Source of the DNA: Geobacteraceae bacterium | GTDB taxonomy: Bacteria; Desulfobacterota; Desulfuromonadia; Geobacterales; Pseudopelobacteraceae | NCBI GenBank assembly: GCA_016720395.1 | Contig: JADKKR010000003.1 | Location: forward strand, 334,163-398,162 | Length of the DNA: 64,000 nt | Reading direction: 5' to 3' | Shown: positions 46,870-56,612 of the stretch, piece by piece | Layout: the number at the start of each line of letters is the position of its first letter | Numbering within the stretch: the first letter of the stretch is position 1 | Position numbers and translations under genes: made by a program | The notes under the pieces: generated by a model | What the model saw: the letters and a program-made list of their open reading frames with translations, nothing else | The model's database searches: none | What the model was told of the DNA's origin: nothing

Positions 46870-46888
46870 TATTCCCGCAAAATTTTTG

Positions 46889-46916
46889 TTGCATTTTATC
46901 AAAGCTTTGGTATAAC
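46889..46916 (+). promoter_or_regulatory. Predicted promoter of citrate synthase
   Basis: TTGCAT and TATAAC are separated by 16 nt, and the -10 is preceded by TGG (extended -10). It lies about 110 nt before the start codon, leaving a long leader. Confidence 0.6.
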
Positions 46917-47027
46917 TACGGCACCAAATTGTATACAGTATTCTAAAAAGCGAGTATTTCTTCCTGCAACCATCTGAATTTGAGGTAGTTTTATTTTACC
47001 TACACACCACGAAAGGAGAGTACAGAC

Positions 47028-48356
47028 ATGGCTTTGAAAGACACACTCAAACAGAAGATTGAAGAGTTCCGCCCTCGTACAGCTAGATTGACCAAGGAGT
47101 TTGGTAAGGTTGTCATCGATCAGGTGACGATTGACCAGGCTATCGGTGGCGCTCGTGACATCCGCAGCCTCGTAACAGACATCTCTTACCTGGACCCTCA
47201 GGAAGGAATCCGTTTCCGCGGCAAGACCATTCCCGAGACTTTCGAGGCTCTCCCCAAGGCTCCAAATTCAAACTACCCGACTGTCGAGTCTTTCTGGTAC
47301 ATGCTCCTTACCGGTGATGTTCCTACTCAGGCACAGGTTGATGAAGTTGTTGCAGAGTGGAAAGTCCGTCAGGCCGTACCCGAGTACGTTTGGACTGCTG
47401 TCCGTGCTCTGCCGCGTGACAGTCACCCGATGGTCATGCTCTCTGTTGCTATCCTTGCTCTCCAGAAGGATTCCAAGTTTGCCGGTTTCTATAACTCAGG
47501 CAAATTCAACAAGATGGTTGCATGGGAATATGTGTATGAAGATGCCTGCGATATCGTTGCCCGTATCCCGATCATTGCAGCTTTCATCTACAACCTGAAG
47601 TATCGCGGCGACAAGCAGATCGCTATCGACCCGACTCTCGATATGGGTGCGAACTTCGCACACATGATCGGCCAGAAAGAGGAGTACAAGGACGTTGCCC
47701 GTATGTACTTCATCCTGCACTCTGACCACGAGTCCGGCAACGTTTCCGCCCACACCACTCACCTGGTGCACTCGGCCCTGTCCGACCCCTACTATGCATA
47801 CTCCGCAGGCCTCAACGGTCTGGCCGGACCGCTGCATGGTCTCGCCAACCAGGAAGTTCTCGACTGGACGCTCAAGTTCCAGGAGAAGTACTGCAAAGAC
47901 GTCGAGCCGACCGCAGAGCTGATCAAAGCTGCTCTCTGGGATACACTCAATGCCGGTCAGGTTATCCCCGGTTACGGCCACGCCGTTCTGCGCAAGACCG
48001 ACCCGCGCTATACTTCACAGCGTGAGTTCTGCCTCAACACCCCGGGCCTCAAAGACTACCCGTTGTTCAAGGTTATCGCCATGATCTTCGAGGTTGCTCC
48101 GGGCGTTCTCACCGAGCACGGCAAGACCAAGAACCCCTGGCCGAACGTCGACGCACAGTCCGGCGTTATCCAGATGTACTACGGTCTGACCGAGTTTGAA
48201 TTCTACACCGTTCTGTTTGGTGTAGGCCGCGCACTGGGCTGCATGGCTAACATCACCTGGGACCGCGGTCTGGGCTACGCTCTTGAGCGTCCCAAGTCCG
48301 TCACGACCGCCATGCTGGAGAAGTGGGCTGCCGAGGGTGGTCGCCAGCTTTCCTAA
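47028..48356 (+). CDS. gltA: Citrate synthase, eukaryote-like type
   Basis: The 442-residue enzyme aligns with the mitochondrial-type citrate synthases reported in Geobacter, not the usual bacterial type. Catalytic residues are His in SDHESGNVSAHTTH and LAGPLHGLANQ, His in IPGYGHAVLRKTDPR, and Asp/Glu around FEVAPGVL. It condenses acetyl-CoA and oxaloacetate at entry to the TCA cycle used for acetate oxidation. Codon use is biased to GTT, GCT, CGT and ATC, unlike its neighbours, consistent with high expression. It has its own promoter, AAGGAG and a terminator. Confidence 0.96.
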   Translation: MALKDTLKQKIEEFRPRTARLTKEFGKVVIDQVTIDQAIGGARDIRSLVTDISYLDPQEGIRFRGKTIPETFEALPKAPNSNYPTVESFWYMLLTGDVPTQAQVDEVVAEWKVRQAVPEYVWTAVRALPRDSHPMVMLSVAILALQKDSKFAGFYNSGKFNKMVAWEYVYEDACDIVARIPIIAAFIYNLKYRGDKQIAIDPTLDMGANFAHMIGQKEEYKDVARMYFILHSDHESGNVSAHTTHLVHSALSDPYYAYSAGLNGLAGPLHGLANQEVLDWTLKFQEKYCKDVEPTAELIKAALWDTLNAGQVIPGYGHAVLRKTDPRYTSQREFCLNTPGLKDYPLFKVIAMIFEVAPGVLTEHGKTKNPWPNVDAQSGVIQMYYGLTEFEFYTVLFGVGRALGCMANITWDRGLGYALERPKSVTTAMLEKWAAEGGRQLS

Positions 48357-48379
48357 ACAGCTGGTACATTCAGTATCGA

Positions 48380-48409
48380 TGGGGATGCGGCAACGCATCC
48401 CCATTTTTT
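48380..48409 (+). terminator. Terminator of citrate synthase
   Basis: A 10-bp stem (TGGGGATGCG/CGCATCCCCA) with a GCAA tetraloop is followed by TTTTTTA. Confidence 0.9.
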
Positions 48410-48422
48410 ATGACAATCCTGC

Positions 48423-48450
48423 TTGCAAAAATACGAAAGTGCGGTATAAA
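48423..48450 (+). promoter_or_regulatory. Predicted promoter of superoxide reductase
   Basis: TTGCAA and TATAAA are separated by 16 nt, 59 nt before the start codon. Confidence 0.6.
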
Positions 48451-48508
48451 GGATTAAATTTGTCGTGTTAGGCATGACAGTGAATCTCACAGAGAAAAGG
48501 AGCAGAAT

Positions 48509-48889
48509 ATGTCGAAATGTCTTGAAGTCTACAAATGTAACCTGTGCGGAAACATCGTTGAATCCATCCACGCCGGTGCCGGTGCGCTTACCTGTTGCGG
48601 AGAGGAAATGGTGCTGCTGACAGAGAACACCGTCGATGCGGCCAAGGAAAAGCATGTGCCGGTGATTGAAAAGGTTGCCGGCGGCTACAAGGTGACGGTC
48701 GGCAGCGTGGCCCATCCGATGGAGGAGAAACACTACATCGAGTGGATCGAACTGGTAGCTGACGGGAAAGCCTATCGTCAGTTCCTCAAGCCGGGCGAAG
48801 TGGCCACCACGGTATTCTGCGTGGAGGCGGCCAGCGTAACTGCCCGTGAGCTATGCAACCTGCACGGCCTCTGGTCCGCAACCGCCTGA
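48509..48889 (+). CDS. dfx: Desulfoferrodoxin / superoxide reductase (two iron centres)
   Basis: The 126-residue protein has the N-terminal desulforedoxin Fe(Cys)4 site (YKCNLCGN...TCCGEE) and the C-terminal catalytic centre II ([18 protein letters not shown] with His ligands, and CNLHGLW with Cys and His). The conserved Glu and Lys of the EEKH loop are present. It reduces superoxide to peroxide without producing O2, and KatG and glutathione peroxidase would then remove the peroxide. AAAAGGAG precedes it. It has its own promoter and terminator. Confidence 0.96.
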   Translation: MSKCLEVYKCNLCGNIVESIHAGAGALTCCGEEMVLLTENTVDAAKEKHVPVIEKVAGGYKVTVGSVAHPMEEKHYIEWIELVADGKAYRQFLKPGEVATTVFCVEAASVTARELCNLHGLWSATA

Positions 48890-48918
48890 CATTGCTGTTC
48901 GATACGACGATCACACAG

Positions 48919-48948
48919 ACGCCTCCTCAACCGGGAGGCGTTTTTTTT
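48919..48948 (+). terminator. Terminator of superoxide reductase
   Basis: CGCCTCC pairs with GGAGGCG and runs into eight T residues. Confidence 0.85.
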
Positions 48949-49026
48949 CAGCAGTAAAGATGTTTTTCTATGAGCCTTCCTGCCCTGCCTTTACACGCCT
49001 GTCGATGTCATGTATCATCACCCGCA

Positions 49027-50181
49027 ATGAAACGCATTCTCAGCCTGTATATAATTCGCGAAATCGCTTCGCTTTTCCTGCTCGGCATCATGGTGTTCAC
49101 CCTGATCCTGCTGATGGGGCGTTTGATCAAGCTGACCGATCTGGTGATCTCCCGCGGGGTTCCGCTGTCGGATGTCAGCCTGATGATCCTGTACCTGATG
49201 CCCTCGTTCCTGGTCTACACAATCCCGATGGCATTTCTTCTGGCGGTGCTGCTCGCTTTTGGCAGGCTCTCGGCGGATAACGAGATCACGGTCATGAAGG
49301 CCGGCGGCATCAGCCTGATGCAGCTGATGCCGCCGGTCGTGATCTGCGGGGTGTGCGCGGCGCTGCTGACGCTCGCTGCCAGCACGATCGGAGTCCCCTG
49401 GGGAAACAGTGCCTTCAAGAGCCTCAGTTTCAGCGTGTTGAAGCAGAATGTCACGGCTACTATCCGCGAGAAGGTTTTCTGGGACGATATCCCCGGAATC
49501 GTCATGTATACCGAGCATTATGACGAGGAGAACCATACGCTCAAAGGGGTCATAATCCATGACGGCCGCGATGCGGCACGTCCCCTGACCATTTTTGCTG
49601 CAGATGGAGTCATCGGGAGCGGGCCTGCGAGCAATGATTCGCGTCTCGTGCTCAGGAGCGGCAGCATACATGCTGCCGGCTCTGCGGAAGAGTACCGCCT
49701 GGTCCATTTCGGAGAATATACCATGACGATCGGAGGGACCGGGCAGGGAACGGGTCTCGGCAGGAACGAGCTCGACATGACCGTTGCCGAGCTGCTGCAA
49801 CAGATCGACAGCCCTGCTACGGGCGGTTCTGCCAGACTCAAGATGGCGTCCGAACTGCACAGCCGCTTCGCCTTTCCGTTTGCGTCACTGGTCTTTGCTG
49901 TTGTAGCGGTGCCGCTGGGGATGCAGAACCGGCGCTCCGGAAAGTCGGCCGGGTTTTCCACCAGTATCGGTATCCTGCTGGCGTATTACGTGGTGCAGTC
50001 GATCTTGCGGACACTTGCCGAAAAGGGAACTCTCCCGCCCGCCCTGGCGCTGTGGCTGCCCAATATGGTCTTTCTGGGACTGGGGTGGTACCTGTTGCGC
50101 ATGGCTTCACAGGAGCGGAGTATCCGGTTCTTCCTGCCGGTCGATCTGCTGCGCAGGAATCGAAAAGCTGCCCGTCCATGA
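49027..50181 (+). CDS. lptF: LPS export permease LptF
   Basis: The 384-residue protein has three N-terminal helices, a ~150-residue periplasmic β-jellyroll, and three C-terminal helices, as in LptF/LptG. KRILSLYIIREIASLFLLGI starts it and ELHSRFAFPFASLVFAVVAVPLG introduces the C-terminal helices. With LptG and the ATPase LptB (not in the window) it extracts LPS from the inner membrane. The ATG at 49027 fits family length better than 48970. It overlaps lptG by 4 bases. Confidence 0.93.
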   Translation: MKRILSLYIIREIASLFLLGIMVFTLILLMGRLIKLTDLVISRGVPLSDVSLMILYLMPSFLVYTIPMAFLLAVLLAFGRLSADNEITVMKAGGISLMQLMPPVVICGVCAALLTLAASTIGVPWGNSAFKSLSFSVLKQNVTATIREKVFWDDIPGIVMYTEHYDEENHTLKGVIIHDGRDAARPLTIFAADGVIGSGPASNDSRLVLRSGSIHAAGSAEEYRLVHFGEYTMTIGGTGQGTGLGRNELDMTVAELLQQIDSPATGGSARLKMASELHSRFAFPFASLVFAVVAVPLGMQNRRSGKSAGFSTSIGILLAYYVVQSILRTLAEKGTLPPALALWLPNMVFLGLGWYLLRMASQERSIRFFLPVDLLRRNRKAARP

Positions 50182-51257
50182 GTATCCTCGACCGTTACAT
50201 AGCCGCTGCCTGGCTGCGGCTGCTGGCCTTGTGCCTGGGAAGCTTCGTGGCCGTGTATCTCGTCCTGGACATGATGGACAAGATCCCCCGCTTTATCCGC
50301 GCCGGCGGGACCGCAGCCGATATGGCCGGTTTCTTTGTCTACAAGCTGCCGGAGATGATCGGACAGACGGCCTCATTTTCTATCCTGATGGCTACGCTGT
50401 TGACGCTGGGCCTGTTGTCCCGCAACAGCGAGATCACCGCCATGCGCAGCTGCGGCGTCAGCCTGCTGCGCATCTCCATGCCCATGCTGGTGCTCGGCCT
50501 GCTTGCAAGCCTGCTGCTGCTGGTCAATACAGAACTTATTGTGCCGAGAAGCTACGAGCGCATGGACTACATCGAGAGGGTCGCCATCAAGAAACAGGGG
50601 ACCAACGCCGTATTCAAGCGCAACAACATCTGGTTCCGCTCCGAATCGATGATCGTTCAGGCCCTGCTGTTCGAGCCCCAGGAAAAAACGCTCAAGGGTG
50701 TTGTCGTCTGGACCGTTGACCCTTCGATGACTCCGATCGGGCGTATCGATGCAGAATCGGCCGAGTTCCGCAACGGAGTCTGGACCCTTAAAAACGCCGT
50801 CCTGAAGGGGTTCGACAGCGGCAGCGGTTTCAGCATGCGGAGAGCCGCCGCCATGGATATCGCCATCAACCTGAAGGTCGACGACCTGAAAGTCCTGGAC
50901 AACAACGCGGACAATCTCAGCTTCCGCAAATTGAAGGAATACGCCGAAAACCTGAGGCGCGGCGGCTACCAGGCCTTCCGCTACCTGACCATGATGCACA
51001 GCAAGCTTTCGGCACCGTTTGCCGCGTTTGTGATGGTGATCCTGGGGATCCCCTTTGCCCTCAGGAACAGTCGCTCAGGTGGTATCGCACTCGGAATCGG
51101 CGCCAGCGTCGCCATCGGATTCGCCTATTTCGTGGTCAATGCACTGCTCCTCTCATATGGCCGCAGCGGCGTGTTGCCGCCTCTGGTGGCAGCCTGGGGG
51201 GCCAATTTCCTGTTTGTGCTCGGTGGTATCTGGCTGGCCATGACGGCAAAGAGCTGA
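50178..51257 (+). CDS. lptG: LPS export permease LptG
   Basis: The 359-residue protein has the LptG layout: ILDRYIAAAWLRLLALCLGSF, LPEMIGQTASFSILMATLLTLG, a periplasmic jellyroll, and KLSAPFAAFVMVILGIPFALR before the last helices. It starts at the ATGA overlap with lptF (50178), not at the upstream open-frame start. It forms the heterodimeric LptFG export channel. The downstream TIG-domain protein follows after 56 nt. Confidence 0.93.
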   Translation: MSILDRYIAAAWLRLLALCLGSFVAVYLVLDMMDKIPRFIRAGGTAADMAGFFVYKLPEMIGQTASFSILMATLLTLGLLSRNSEITAMRSCGVSLLRISMPMLVLGLLASLLLLVNTELIVPRSYERMDYIERVAIKKQGTNAVFKRNNIWFRSESMIVQALLFEPQEKTLKGVVVWTVDPSMTPIGRIDAESAEFRNGVWTLKNAVLKGFDSGSGFSMRRAAAMDIAINLKVDDLKVLDNNADNLSFRKLKEYAENLRRGGYQAFRYLTMMHSKLSAPFAAFVMVILGIPFALRNSRSGGIALGIGASVAIGFAYFVVNALLLSYGRSGVLPPLVAAWGANFLFVLGGIWLAMTAKS

Positions 51258-51313
51258 AGCAGGATATCAAAAATAACAGGTTTCGGAGAGTTCCCATTCC
51301 CGTGAGGTGGACA

Positions 51314-52240
51314 ATGAAAATCATCACAACAGTTCTGATCATGATCGCATTCTGTTACGCCGGACAGGTCGATGTTTCTGCAGCGGAACGTCCCCAGCGT
51401 GTAAAGAAACAGACGGCACCTGCTGCCACGCCTGCCCCTGTCGCGGCACCGGCGATACTCAGCATCATCCCTGCCCAGGCGGAACCGGGCAGCAAGGTGA
51501 TGGTGTTCGGTTCCGGTTTCGGCACCCAGGCCAGTGCCTATCTCGGCAGCGTGGAGATACCCTCCCGGGTGGCCGACGGGAGACAGCTTGAGTTCACCAT
51601 CCCGCCGCAGCTTGACCCAGGCCTCTATGCCCTGTATCTCAAACGGTCTGACGGGGCGGTGAGCCGCCCTTACAACTTCTCCATTCTGCCGCTGCGACCG
51701 GTGCTCAACGGGCTGGTGCCGGATGTTATCAACTCGTGTGCTCAGGGGGCAGATCGGGAGGTGACCGCCCGCGGGCAGAACTTCCTCGAGAAGTCGCAGC
51801 TTGTTTTTGACGGTTCCGTACTGAAAAGCGGCTTTATATCATCAGAAGCGATCTCGTTTGCGGTGCCGCAGGTGACGGGCGGGCTTCACCAGGTGGTTGT
51901 CAGGAATCCACCGGATAACAGTACCGTGGCCCTGGGGCTGATGATAGAGACCAAGCCGGAGATTACCCAGGTCATGATCGGCAGCCGGTATGTGAACTAC
52001 TATGAGCTGATAATACTGGGGAAAAACTTTCAGCAGAATTCATCGGTCTATGTGGACGGGCAGAAGATCGGCGGGCAGGGAGGCCAGGATCTGGCCGAAC
52101 GCGAGAAACTGATCTATATCGATTGTACGAAACTGGTCTATCAGCGGCATCCTTTCTCGCCGGTCGACAAGGACTTTCGGATCATGATCATGAATCCCGG
52201 GGGTGAGGCAAGCCAGGCCATCAACGTTACCGCGCCCTAG
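51314..52240 (+). CDS. Secreted IPT/TIG-domain protein
   Basis: The 308-residue precursor has a signal peptide (TVLIMIAFCYAGQVDVSAA), then an Ala/Pro-rich stretch. It carries three IPT/TIG-like β domains (SIIPAQAEPGSKVMVFGSGFG; GLVPDVINSCAQGADREVTARG; ITQVMIGSRYVNYYELIILGKNF). These are structural or binding modules of periplasmic or surface proteins. The ATG at 51314 has GAGGTGG 5 nt upstream. Its role next to lptFG is unknown. Confidence 0.83.
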   Translation: MKIITTVLIMIAFCYAGQVDVSAAERPQRVKKQTAPAATPAPVAAPAILSIIPAQAEPGSKVMVFGSGFGTQASAYLGSVEIPSRVADGRQLEFTIPPQLDPGLYALYLKRSDGAVSRPYNFSILPLRPVLNGLVPDVINSCAQGADREVTARGQNFLEKSQLVFDGSVLKSGFISSEAISFAVPQVTGGLHQVVVRNPPDNSTVALGLMIETKPEITQVMIGSRYVNYYELIILGKNFQQNSSVYVDGQKIGGQGGQDLAEREKLIYIDCTKLVYQRHPFSPVDKDFRIMIMNPGGEASQAINVTAP

Positions 52241-52255
52241 AGCCCGGCACGCGTT

Positions 52256-54925
52256 TTAGCGCCTGCCCCAGATTTCAAGCAGTGCCGGCAGGAAGACCAT
52301 GAAGACCGCCACGCTGGCTGCCATTCCCAGAGACATAACGGCACCGATGCTGAAGACTCCCTGGTGGTGCGCCACCATCAGGGCTCCGAAGCTGAACAGG
52401 ATTGTCAGGGCGTTCAGGAATACCCCGATGCCGGCACTTGACAGGGCCACCTGTTCAGGTGTCTCGTCTCCCTGGCGGTAGCGGTTGATGATGTAGATGG
52501 CGGAGTCGATCCCGACCCCCAGTATCAGGGGGAGGACTATGATGTTGGCCGAGTTGAAGCTGATACCGCTCAGCCACATACCACCCACCATCAGTAGCAG
52601 TCCGGCTGCCAGGGGCAGCGAGCCGATCAGTGCGAAGCGCAGGCTCTTGAAATTGATCAGCAGGATGACGGCTATTCCGGCGAAAGCATACAGAAAGGCT
52701 TTCAGGTATGAGTCACGCAGCACGGTCAGGGACTCGTAGACCATGACCGGTTCCCCGGTTGCATTCGGGACGACCGATTGCACCTGCTTTACGAATGCCT
52801 CCAGCGGTTCCCGTTCAAATATTTCACCCTTCGGTGCCACCTGCAGCAGCAGTTTGCCGCTTTTACCGACAAAGCGCTGCTTCAGCTCCTTCGGTATATC
52901 GGACTCTGACACCGGTGCAGCCTCCAGGCTCTCTTTCAGCATGCGCAGCTTGTCGGGCAGTTCGGCAAACATCCCCCCCTGAAACTCACGCAGCATCCCG
53001 AGCGCATTCCTGTCTTTCTCCTGCTCCAGTGAGGTGAAAAAACCGTCCAGGGTTGCAAGGAATGCCCCGACCGTTTGTGCCTCCACCGCCTTGGCCGTTT
53101 CCAGTGACTTATTCAGTTTGTCGACCCTGTCCCGGAAGTTCTCAAAGATAGCGGGCAGTTCCATGACCCGCAGGTTCTCTTCGTAGGGAGCAGGCCTGAC
53201 CGAATCCATGACCAGGCGCAGGGCTGCCAGTTCGGCCAGTTTTTCCTCCTGCTGATCGGGTACCAGCGCAAGCAGGCTGACCACATGATCGACCGCCGGC
53301 AGCTTCTCCAGGCGCTCCGACAATTGCCGGGCCTCGGCCCGGTCCCGGGCTGTAACCACGGCGAAGTAGCCAGAATTCTCCTTGCTGCGCATGAGCTTGT
53401 AGGCATATTCAACCGACTGCAATCCTCTGGCCTGAAGGTTCATCAGGTTGTAATCGAAACGGGTCTGCACCGTCGGATAGACGCAGGCCAGTGAAAGCAG
53501 CAGCGACAGGGCGATGACCAGGCGGGGCCTGGAGAACAGGTGCCGCAGCCGGTGACTCTGCAGGGGAGGGGGCGGCGAATCGACAGGAAGGGCGGGTGTG
53601 CTCCTGAAACGTTCCAGCATGATCAGCATGGCCGGCAGGACCGTAAAGGTGGCTATCACGCAGATGACGACTCCTCCGGCGGCTATGATGCCCAGTTCGG
53701 CTATGCCCTTGAAGTCGGTGAAGGCGAAGGTCAAAAATGCAAAGGCCACGGTGGCGGCAGCCATGATGATCGAGCGGATGTTCGCGGACAGTCCGGTCTC
53801 GATGGCTGACAGGCCACTCTCCCCTGACTTGAGCTCCTCCTGGTAGCGCAGTACGACCTGGATACCGTATTCGATGCCCAGGCCGATCAGCATGATGGCG
53901 AAGACCATCGACAGGATATTGAGGTGACCGACGGCCAGCGTGGCAAATCCGAACGACAGGCAGATGCCGACGATCAGCGAGACCATGGCGGCGATGACAT
54001 TCAGGATCCCTCTGAAAGCGAACAGCAGCAGGATGACGGTCAGTGACAGCGAGATAATAGTGGCCAGTTCGATATCGCGCTGGCTGGTGGCCATCTCCTC
54101 GTATTCCAGCACCGGCACGCCGGTCAGGCCGCCCGTGATCCCTTTGAATTCCGGCTTCTTGAGGATCTCATCCAATGCCGTCCGGGCAGCCTTGATGGCC
54201 TTCTCGGCCGGGACAAAGCTGCCCTGCTCCTTGACCGGCAGCATCGTGATGACCTGCTGACGGCCGGCGTTTTCCAGCATGCCCGGTTTGCCGTCGCTGT
54301 TGCCTTTGAGGAATGAGTCCATGGACATGCCGGATGACGGGCTGGTGCCGTTAAAGGCTTTGAAACCCTTATCCAGGGTTGTCAGCATGAACGTCAGGCT
54401 TTTCAGGGTAGTCGGGTCGGGCTTGGCCAGATAGCTGTCGATCTGCCGGGTCAGGCTGGTGAAGAGGGTCTGGACCGAGGGGGCGGCGGCCAGGTCCTTC
54501 AGCACCGGGGCCGCCATCGTCAGGGTGCTGCGAAGCTGCCGGATCTCTTCCAGCGGCATGAACAGGAGGCCGTTCTTGCGGAAGTAGGGCAGGCCGCCGG
54601 GGTAGAATACCTCGCGATAGACGCCGTTCTCACCGCTCAGGCGTGCGTAGAGTGCGTCAGCGGCCCGGGTCGACCGTTCAGCGTCGTCGGATTCGATTAC
54701 GGCGACGATCTCCTCCTGATCTCCGAATTCAGCCCGGTAGGCACGGTAGTCAACCTGGAAAGGGGCGTTCTTCGGCATCAGGTCATCACGTCCGGTAAGA
54801 AACTCCATATTCCTGACGGTATAGATGACGGAGAAAACGGAAAGCAGCAGCGCCAGGCCCAGGATCAGGCGGGGACGCTGCGCTACGAAGGCGAAGAGGC
54901 GGCTCTTGTAGTGCTGACGGGACAA
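52256..54925 (-). CDS. RND/MMPL-family exporter (HpnN-like)
   Basis: The 889-residue protein has the two-fold RND/MMPL layout: a helix, a ~230-residue periplasmic domain, five helices (MATSQRDIELATIISLSLTV, IGLGIEYGIQVVLRYQEEL), and the same repeated (IVLPLILGVGIDSAIYIINRYRQ). The GxGxEY/GxGxDS motifs in TM4 equivalents are those of lipid exporters such as HpnN, which moves hopanoids to the outer membrane. No hopanoid genes are in the window, so the substrate is inferred. The gene is convergent with the TIG-domain gene. Confidence 0.87.
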   Translation of the reverse strand: MSRQHYKSRLFAFVAQRPRLILGLALLLSVFSVIYTVRNMEFLTGRDDLMPKNAPFQVDYRAYRAEFGDQEEIVAVIESDDAERSTRAADALYARLSGENGVYREVFYPGGLPYFRKNGLLFMPLEEIRQLRSTLTMAAPVLKDLAAAPSVQTLFTSLTRQIDSYLAKPDPTTLKSLTFMLTTLDKGFKAFNGTSPSSGMSMDSFLKGNSDGKPGMLENAGRQQVITMLPVKEQGSFVPAEKAIKAARTALDEILKKPEFKGITGGLTGVPVLEYEEMATSQRDIELATIISLSLTVILLLFAFRGILNVIAAMVSLIVGICLSFGFATLAVGHLNILSMVFAIMLIGLGIEYGIQVVLRYQEELKSGESGLSAIETGLSANIRSIIMAAATVAFAFLTFAFTDFKGIAELGIIAAGGVVICVIATFTVLPAMLIMLERFRSTPALPVDSPPPPLQSHRLRHLFSRPRLVIALSLLLSLACVYPTVQTRFDYNLMNLQARGLQSVEYAYKLMRSKENSGYFAVVTARDRAEARQLSERLEKLPAVDHVVSLLALVPDQQEEKLAELAALRLVMDSVRPAPYEENLRVMELPAIFENFRDRVDKLNKSLETAKAVEAQTVGAFLATLDGFFTSLEQEKDRNALGMLREFQGGMFAELPDKLRMLKESLEAAPVSESDIPKELKQRFVGKSGKLLLQVAPKGEIFEREPLEAFVKQVQSVVPNATGEPVMVYESLTVLRDSYLKAFLYAFAGIAVILLINFKSLRFALIGSLPLAAGLLLMVGGMWLSGISFNSANIIVLPLILGVGIDSAIYIINRYRQGDETPEQVALSSAGIGVFLNALTILFSFGALMVAHHQGVFSIGAVMSLGMAASVAVFMVFLPALLEIWGRR

Positions 54926-55016
54926 TGGAGACTCCTTATGGATACCGGGCGGTCCGGACTATACCGCTGATACGGGTTTGTGTGGTAGAATTGTCGAAAC
55001 ACGTGAAGGGGTATCT

Positions 55017-55418
55017 ATGCAGAGTGCGGAGTTGAGTGTTTCGACAGAGCGTCGTACCCAGTTTGTGCCGATCGGCGGGCAGATTGCCGGGCTTGTCGCC
55101 AGCCATGGCTGGCGTGACGGCATTATGACCGTCTTTGTGCCGCATACCACTGCCGGGATCACCATCAACGAAAACGCCGATCCGGATGTTGCCCGGGATA
55201 TGGAGCGGTTCACTGACCGCCTGGTCCCCCGGTCACCCGATTTCCGCCATGCAGAAGGCAATTCAGACGCACACCTCAAAGCCAGTTTCTACGGCACCTC
55301 GCTGCAGGTCATTGTCCGGAACGGCAGGCTCTGGTTGGGAACCTGGCAGGGAATATATTTCTGCGAGTTCGACGGGCCCCGCCAGCGCACGGTCTACGCT
55401 GCCTTTGTAGCCGGGTAG
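55017..55418 (+). CDS. yjbQ: YjbQ family secondary thiamine-phosphate synthase-like protein
   Basis: The 133-residue protein has the UPF0047/YjbQ signatures FVPHTTAGITINENADPDV, HLKASFYGTSLQV, and LGTWQGIYFCEFDGPR. Homologues show weak thiamine-phosphate synthase activity. The real role is uncertain. The ATG at 55017 has AAGGGG 7 nt upstream. It is divergent from the exporter gene. Confidence 0.92.
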   Translation: MQSAELSVSTERRTQFVPIGGQIAGLVASHGWRDGIMTVFVPHTTAGITINENADPDVARDMERFTDRLVPRSPDFRHAEGNSDAHLKASFYGTSLQVIVRNGRLWLGTWQGIYFCEFDGPRQRTVYAAFVAG

Positions 55419-55445
55419 CTTCCGGAGTCACCTGTATAACGACGG

Positions 55446-56540
55446 CTAGACGTTGAAGCGGAAGTGCATGACGTCGCCGTCTTTGACCAGATACTCCTTG
55501 CCTTCCAGTCTCATAAGCCCCTTTTCCTTGGCGCCCGCTTCGCCATTGCAGGCGATGTAGTCGCTGAACGCGATGACCTCGGCACGTATGAAGCCCTTCT
55601 CGAAGTCCGAGTGGATCACGCCGGCCGCTCCCGGGGCCTTGGTGCCGTTGACGATGGTCCAGGCACGCACCTCCTTGACACCGGCGGTAAAATAGGTGAT
55701 CAGGCCGAGCAGTTCGTAACCGCTGCGGATCAGGCGGTCCAGTCCCGGCTCATCCAGTCCCATATCCTGAAGGAATGCCTGCTTTTCATCACTCTCCAGC
55801 TCAGATATCTCAGCCTCAAGCTTTCCGCAGATAACCACGACTCCGGCACCTTCGGCCGCAGCAATCTCCCGGACCTGGCCGACAAAGGGATGGCTGCCCC
55901 CCAGGTCGTCCTCGGCAACGTTGGCGACATAGAGCACCGGCTTGTCCGACAGCAGATGCAGTTCGCGCATCCAGCCGCGCTCGTCTTCGTTTTCCGCCAC
56001 ACCCTTGAGTTTTCTGACCTGCTCCAGCAGGGCGCGCACACGCAGGTAGAAACTGACTTCATCCTTTGATTTCTGATCACCGCTGCGGGCCATCTTCTCC
56101 GCACGCTGGATCTTCTTCTCGACGGTATCCAGGTCTGCCAGGGCCAGTTCGGTATTGATCACTTCGATATCGTCCGCCGGAGATACCCTGCCGCTGACAT
56201 GGACGACGTTGTCGTCGTCGAAACAGCGCACCACATGGACGATGGCATCCGTACTGCGGATGTGGCCGAGAAACTGGTTGCCGAGCCCTTCACCCGAACT
56301 GGCGCCCTTGACCAGGCCGGCAATGTCTACAAACTCAATCGTGGTAGGCTGGATCTTCTGCGGGTTGACTATTGCGGACAGCTGGTCCATGCGCGGGTCC
56401 GGCACCTGCACGATGCCGACGTTGGGGTCGATTGTGCAGAACGGATAGTTGGCCGATTCGGCTCCGGCTGAGGTCAGCGCGTTGAAGATGGTTGATTTGC
56501 CGACATTGGGCAGTCCGACGATACCGCAGTTGAAACCCAT
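55446..56540 (-). CDS. ychF: Ribosome-binding ATPase/GTPase YchF
   Basis: The 364-residue protein is full-length YchF/OLA1. [17 protein letters not shown] is the P-loop, [22 protein letters not shown] is the switch II region, a coiled-coil insertion follows at residues ~130-200, and the C-terminal TGS domain ends in [16 protein letters not shown]. It binds ribosomes and hydrolyses ATP. It is the last gene of prs-rplY-pth-ychF. Confidence 0.97.
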   Translation of the reverse strand: MGFNCGIVGLPNVGKSTIFNALTSAGAESANYPFCTIDPNVGIVQVPDPRMDQLSAIVNPQKIQPTTIEFVDIAGLVKGASSGEGLGNQFLGHIRSTDAIVHVVRCFDDDNVVHVSGRVSPADDIEVINTELALADLDTVEKKIQRAEKMARSGDQKSKDEVSFYLRVRALLEQVRKLKGVAENEDERGWMRELHLLSDKPVLYVANVAEDDLGGSHPFVGQVREIAAAEGAGVVVICGKLEAEISELESDEKQAFLQDMGLDEPGLDRLIRSGYELLGLITYFTAGVKEVRAWTIVNGTKAPGAAGVIHSDFEKGFIRAEVIAFSDYIACNGEAGAKEKGLMRLEGKEYLVKDGDVMHFRFNV

Positions 56541-56612
56541 AACGATTATCCTTTTGTGAGGTACAGATATGTCTGTGTTTACCTGCAGACCGGTTCGGGC
56601 TGACGGACCTGA

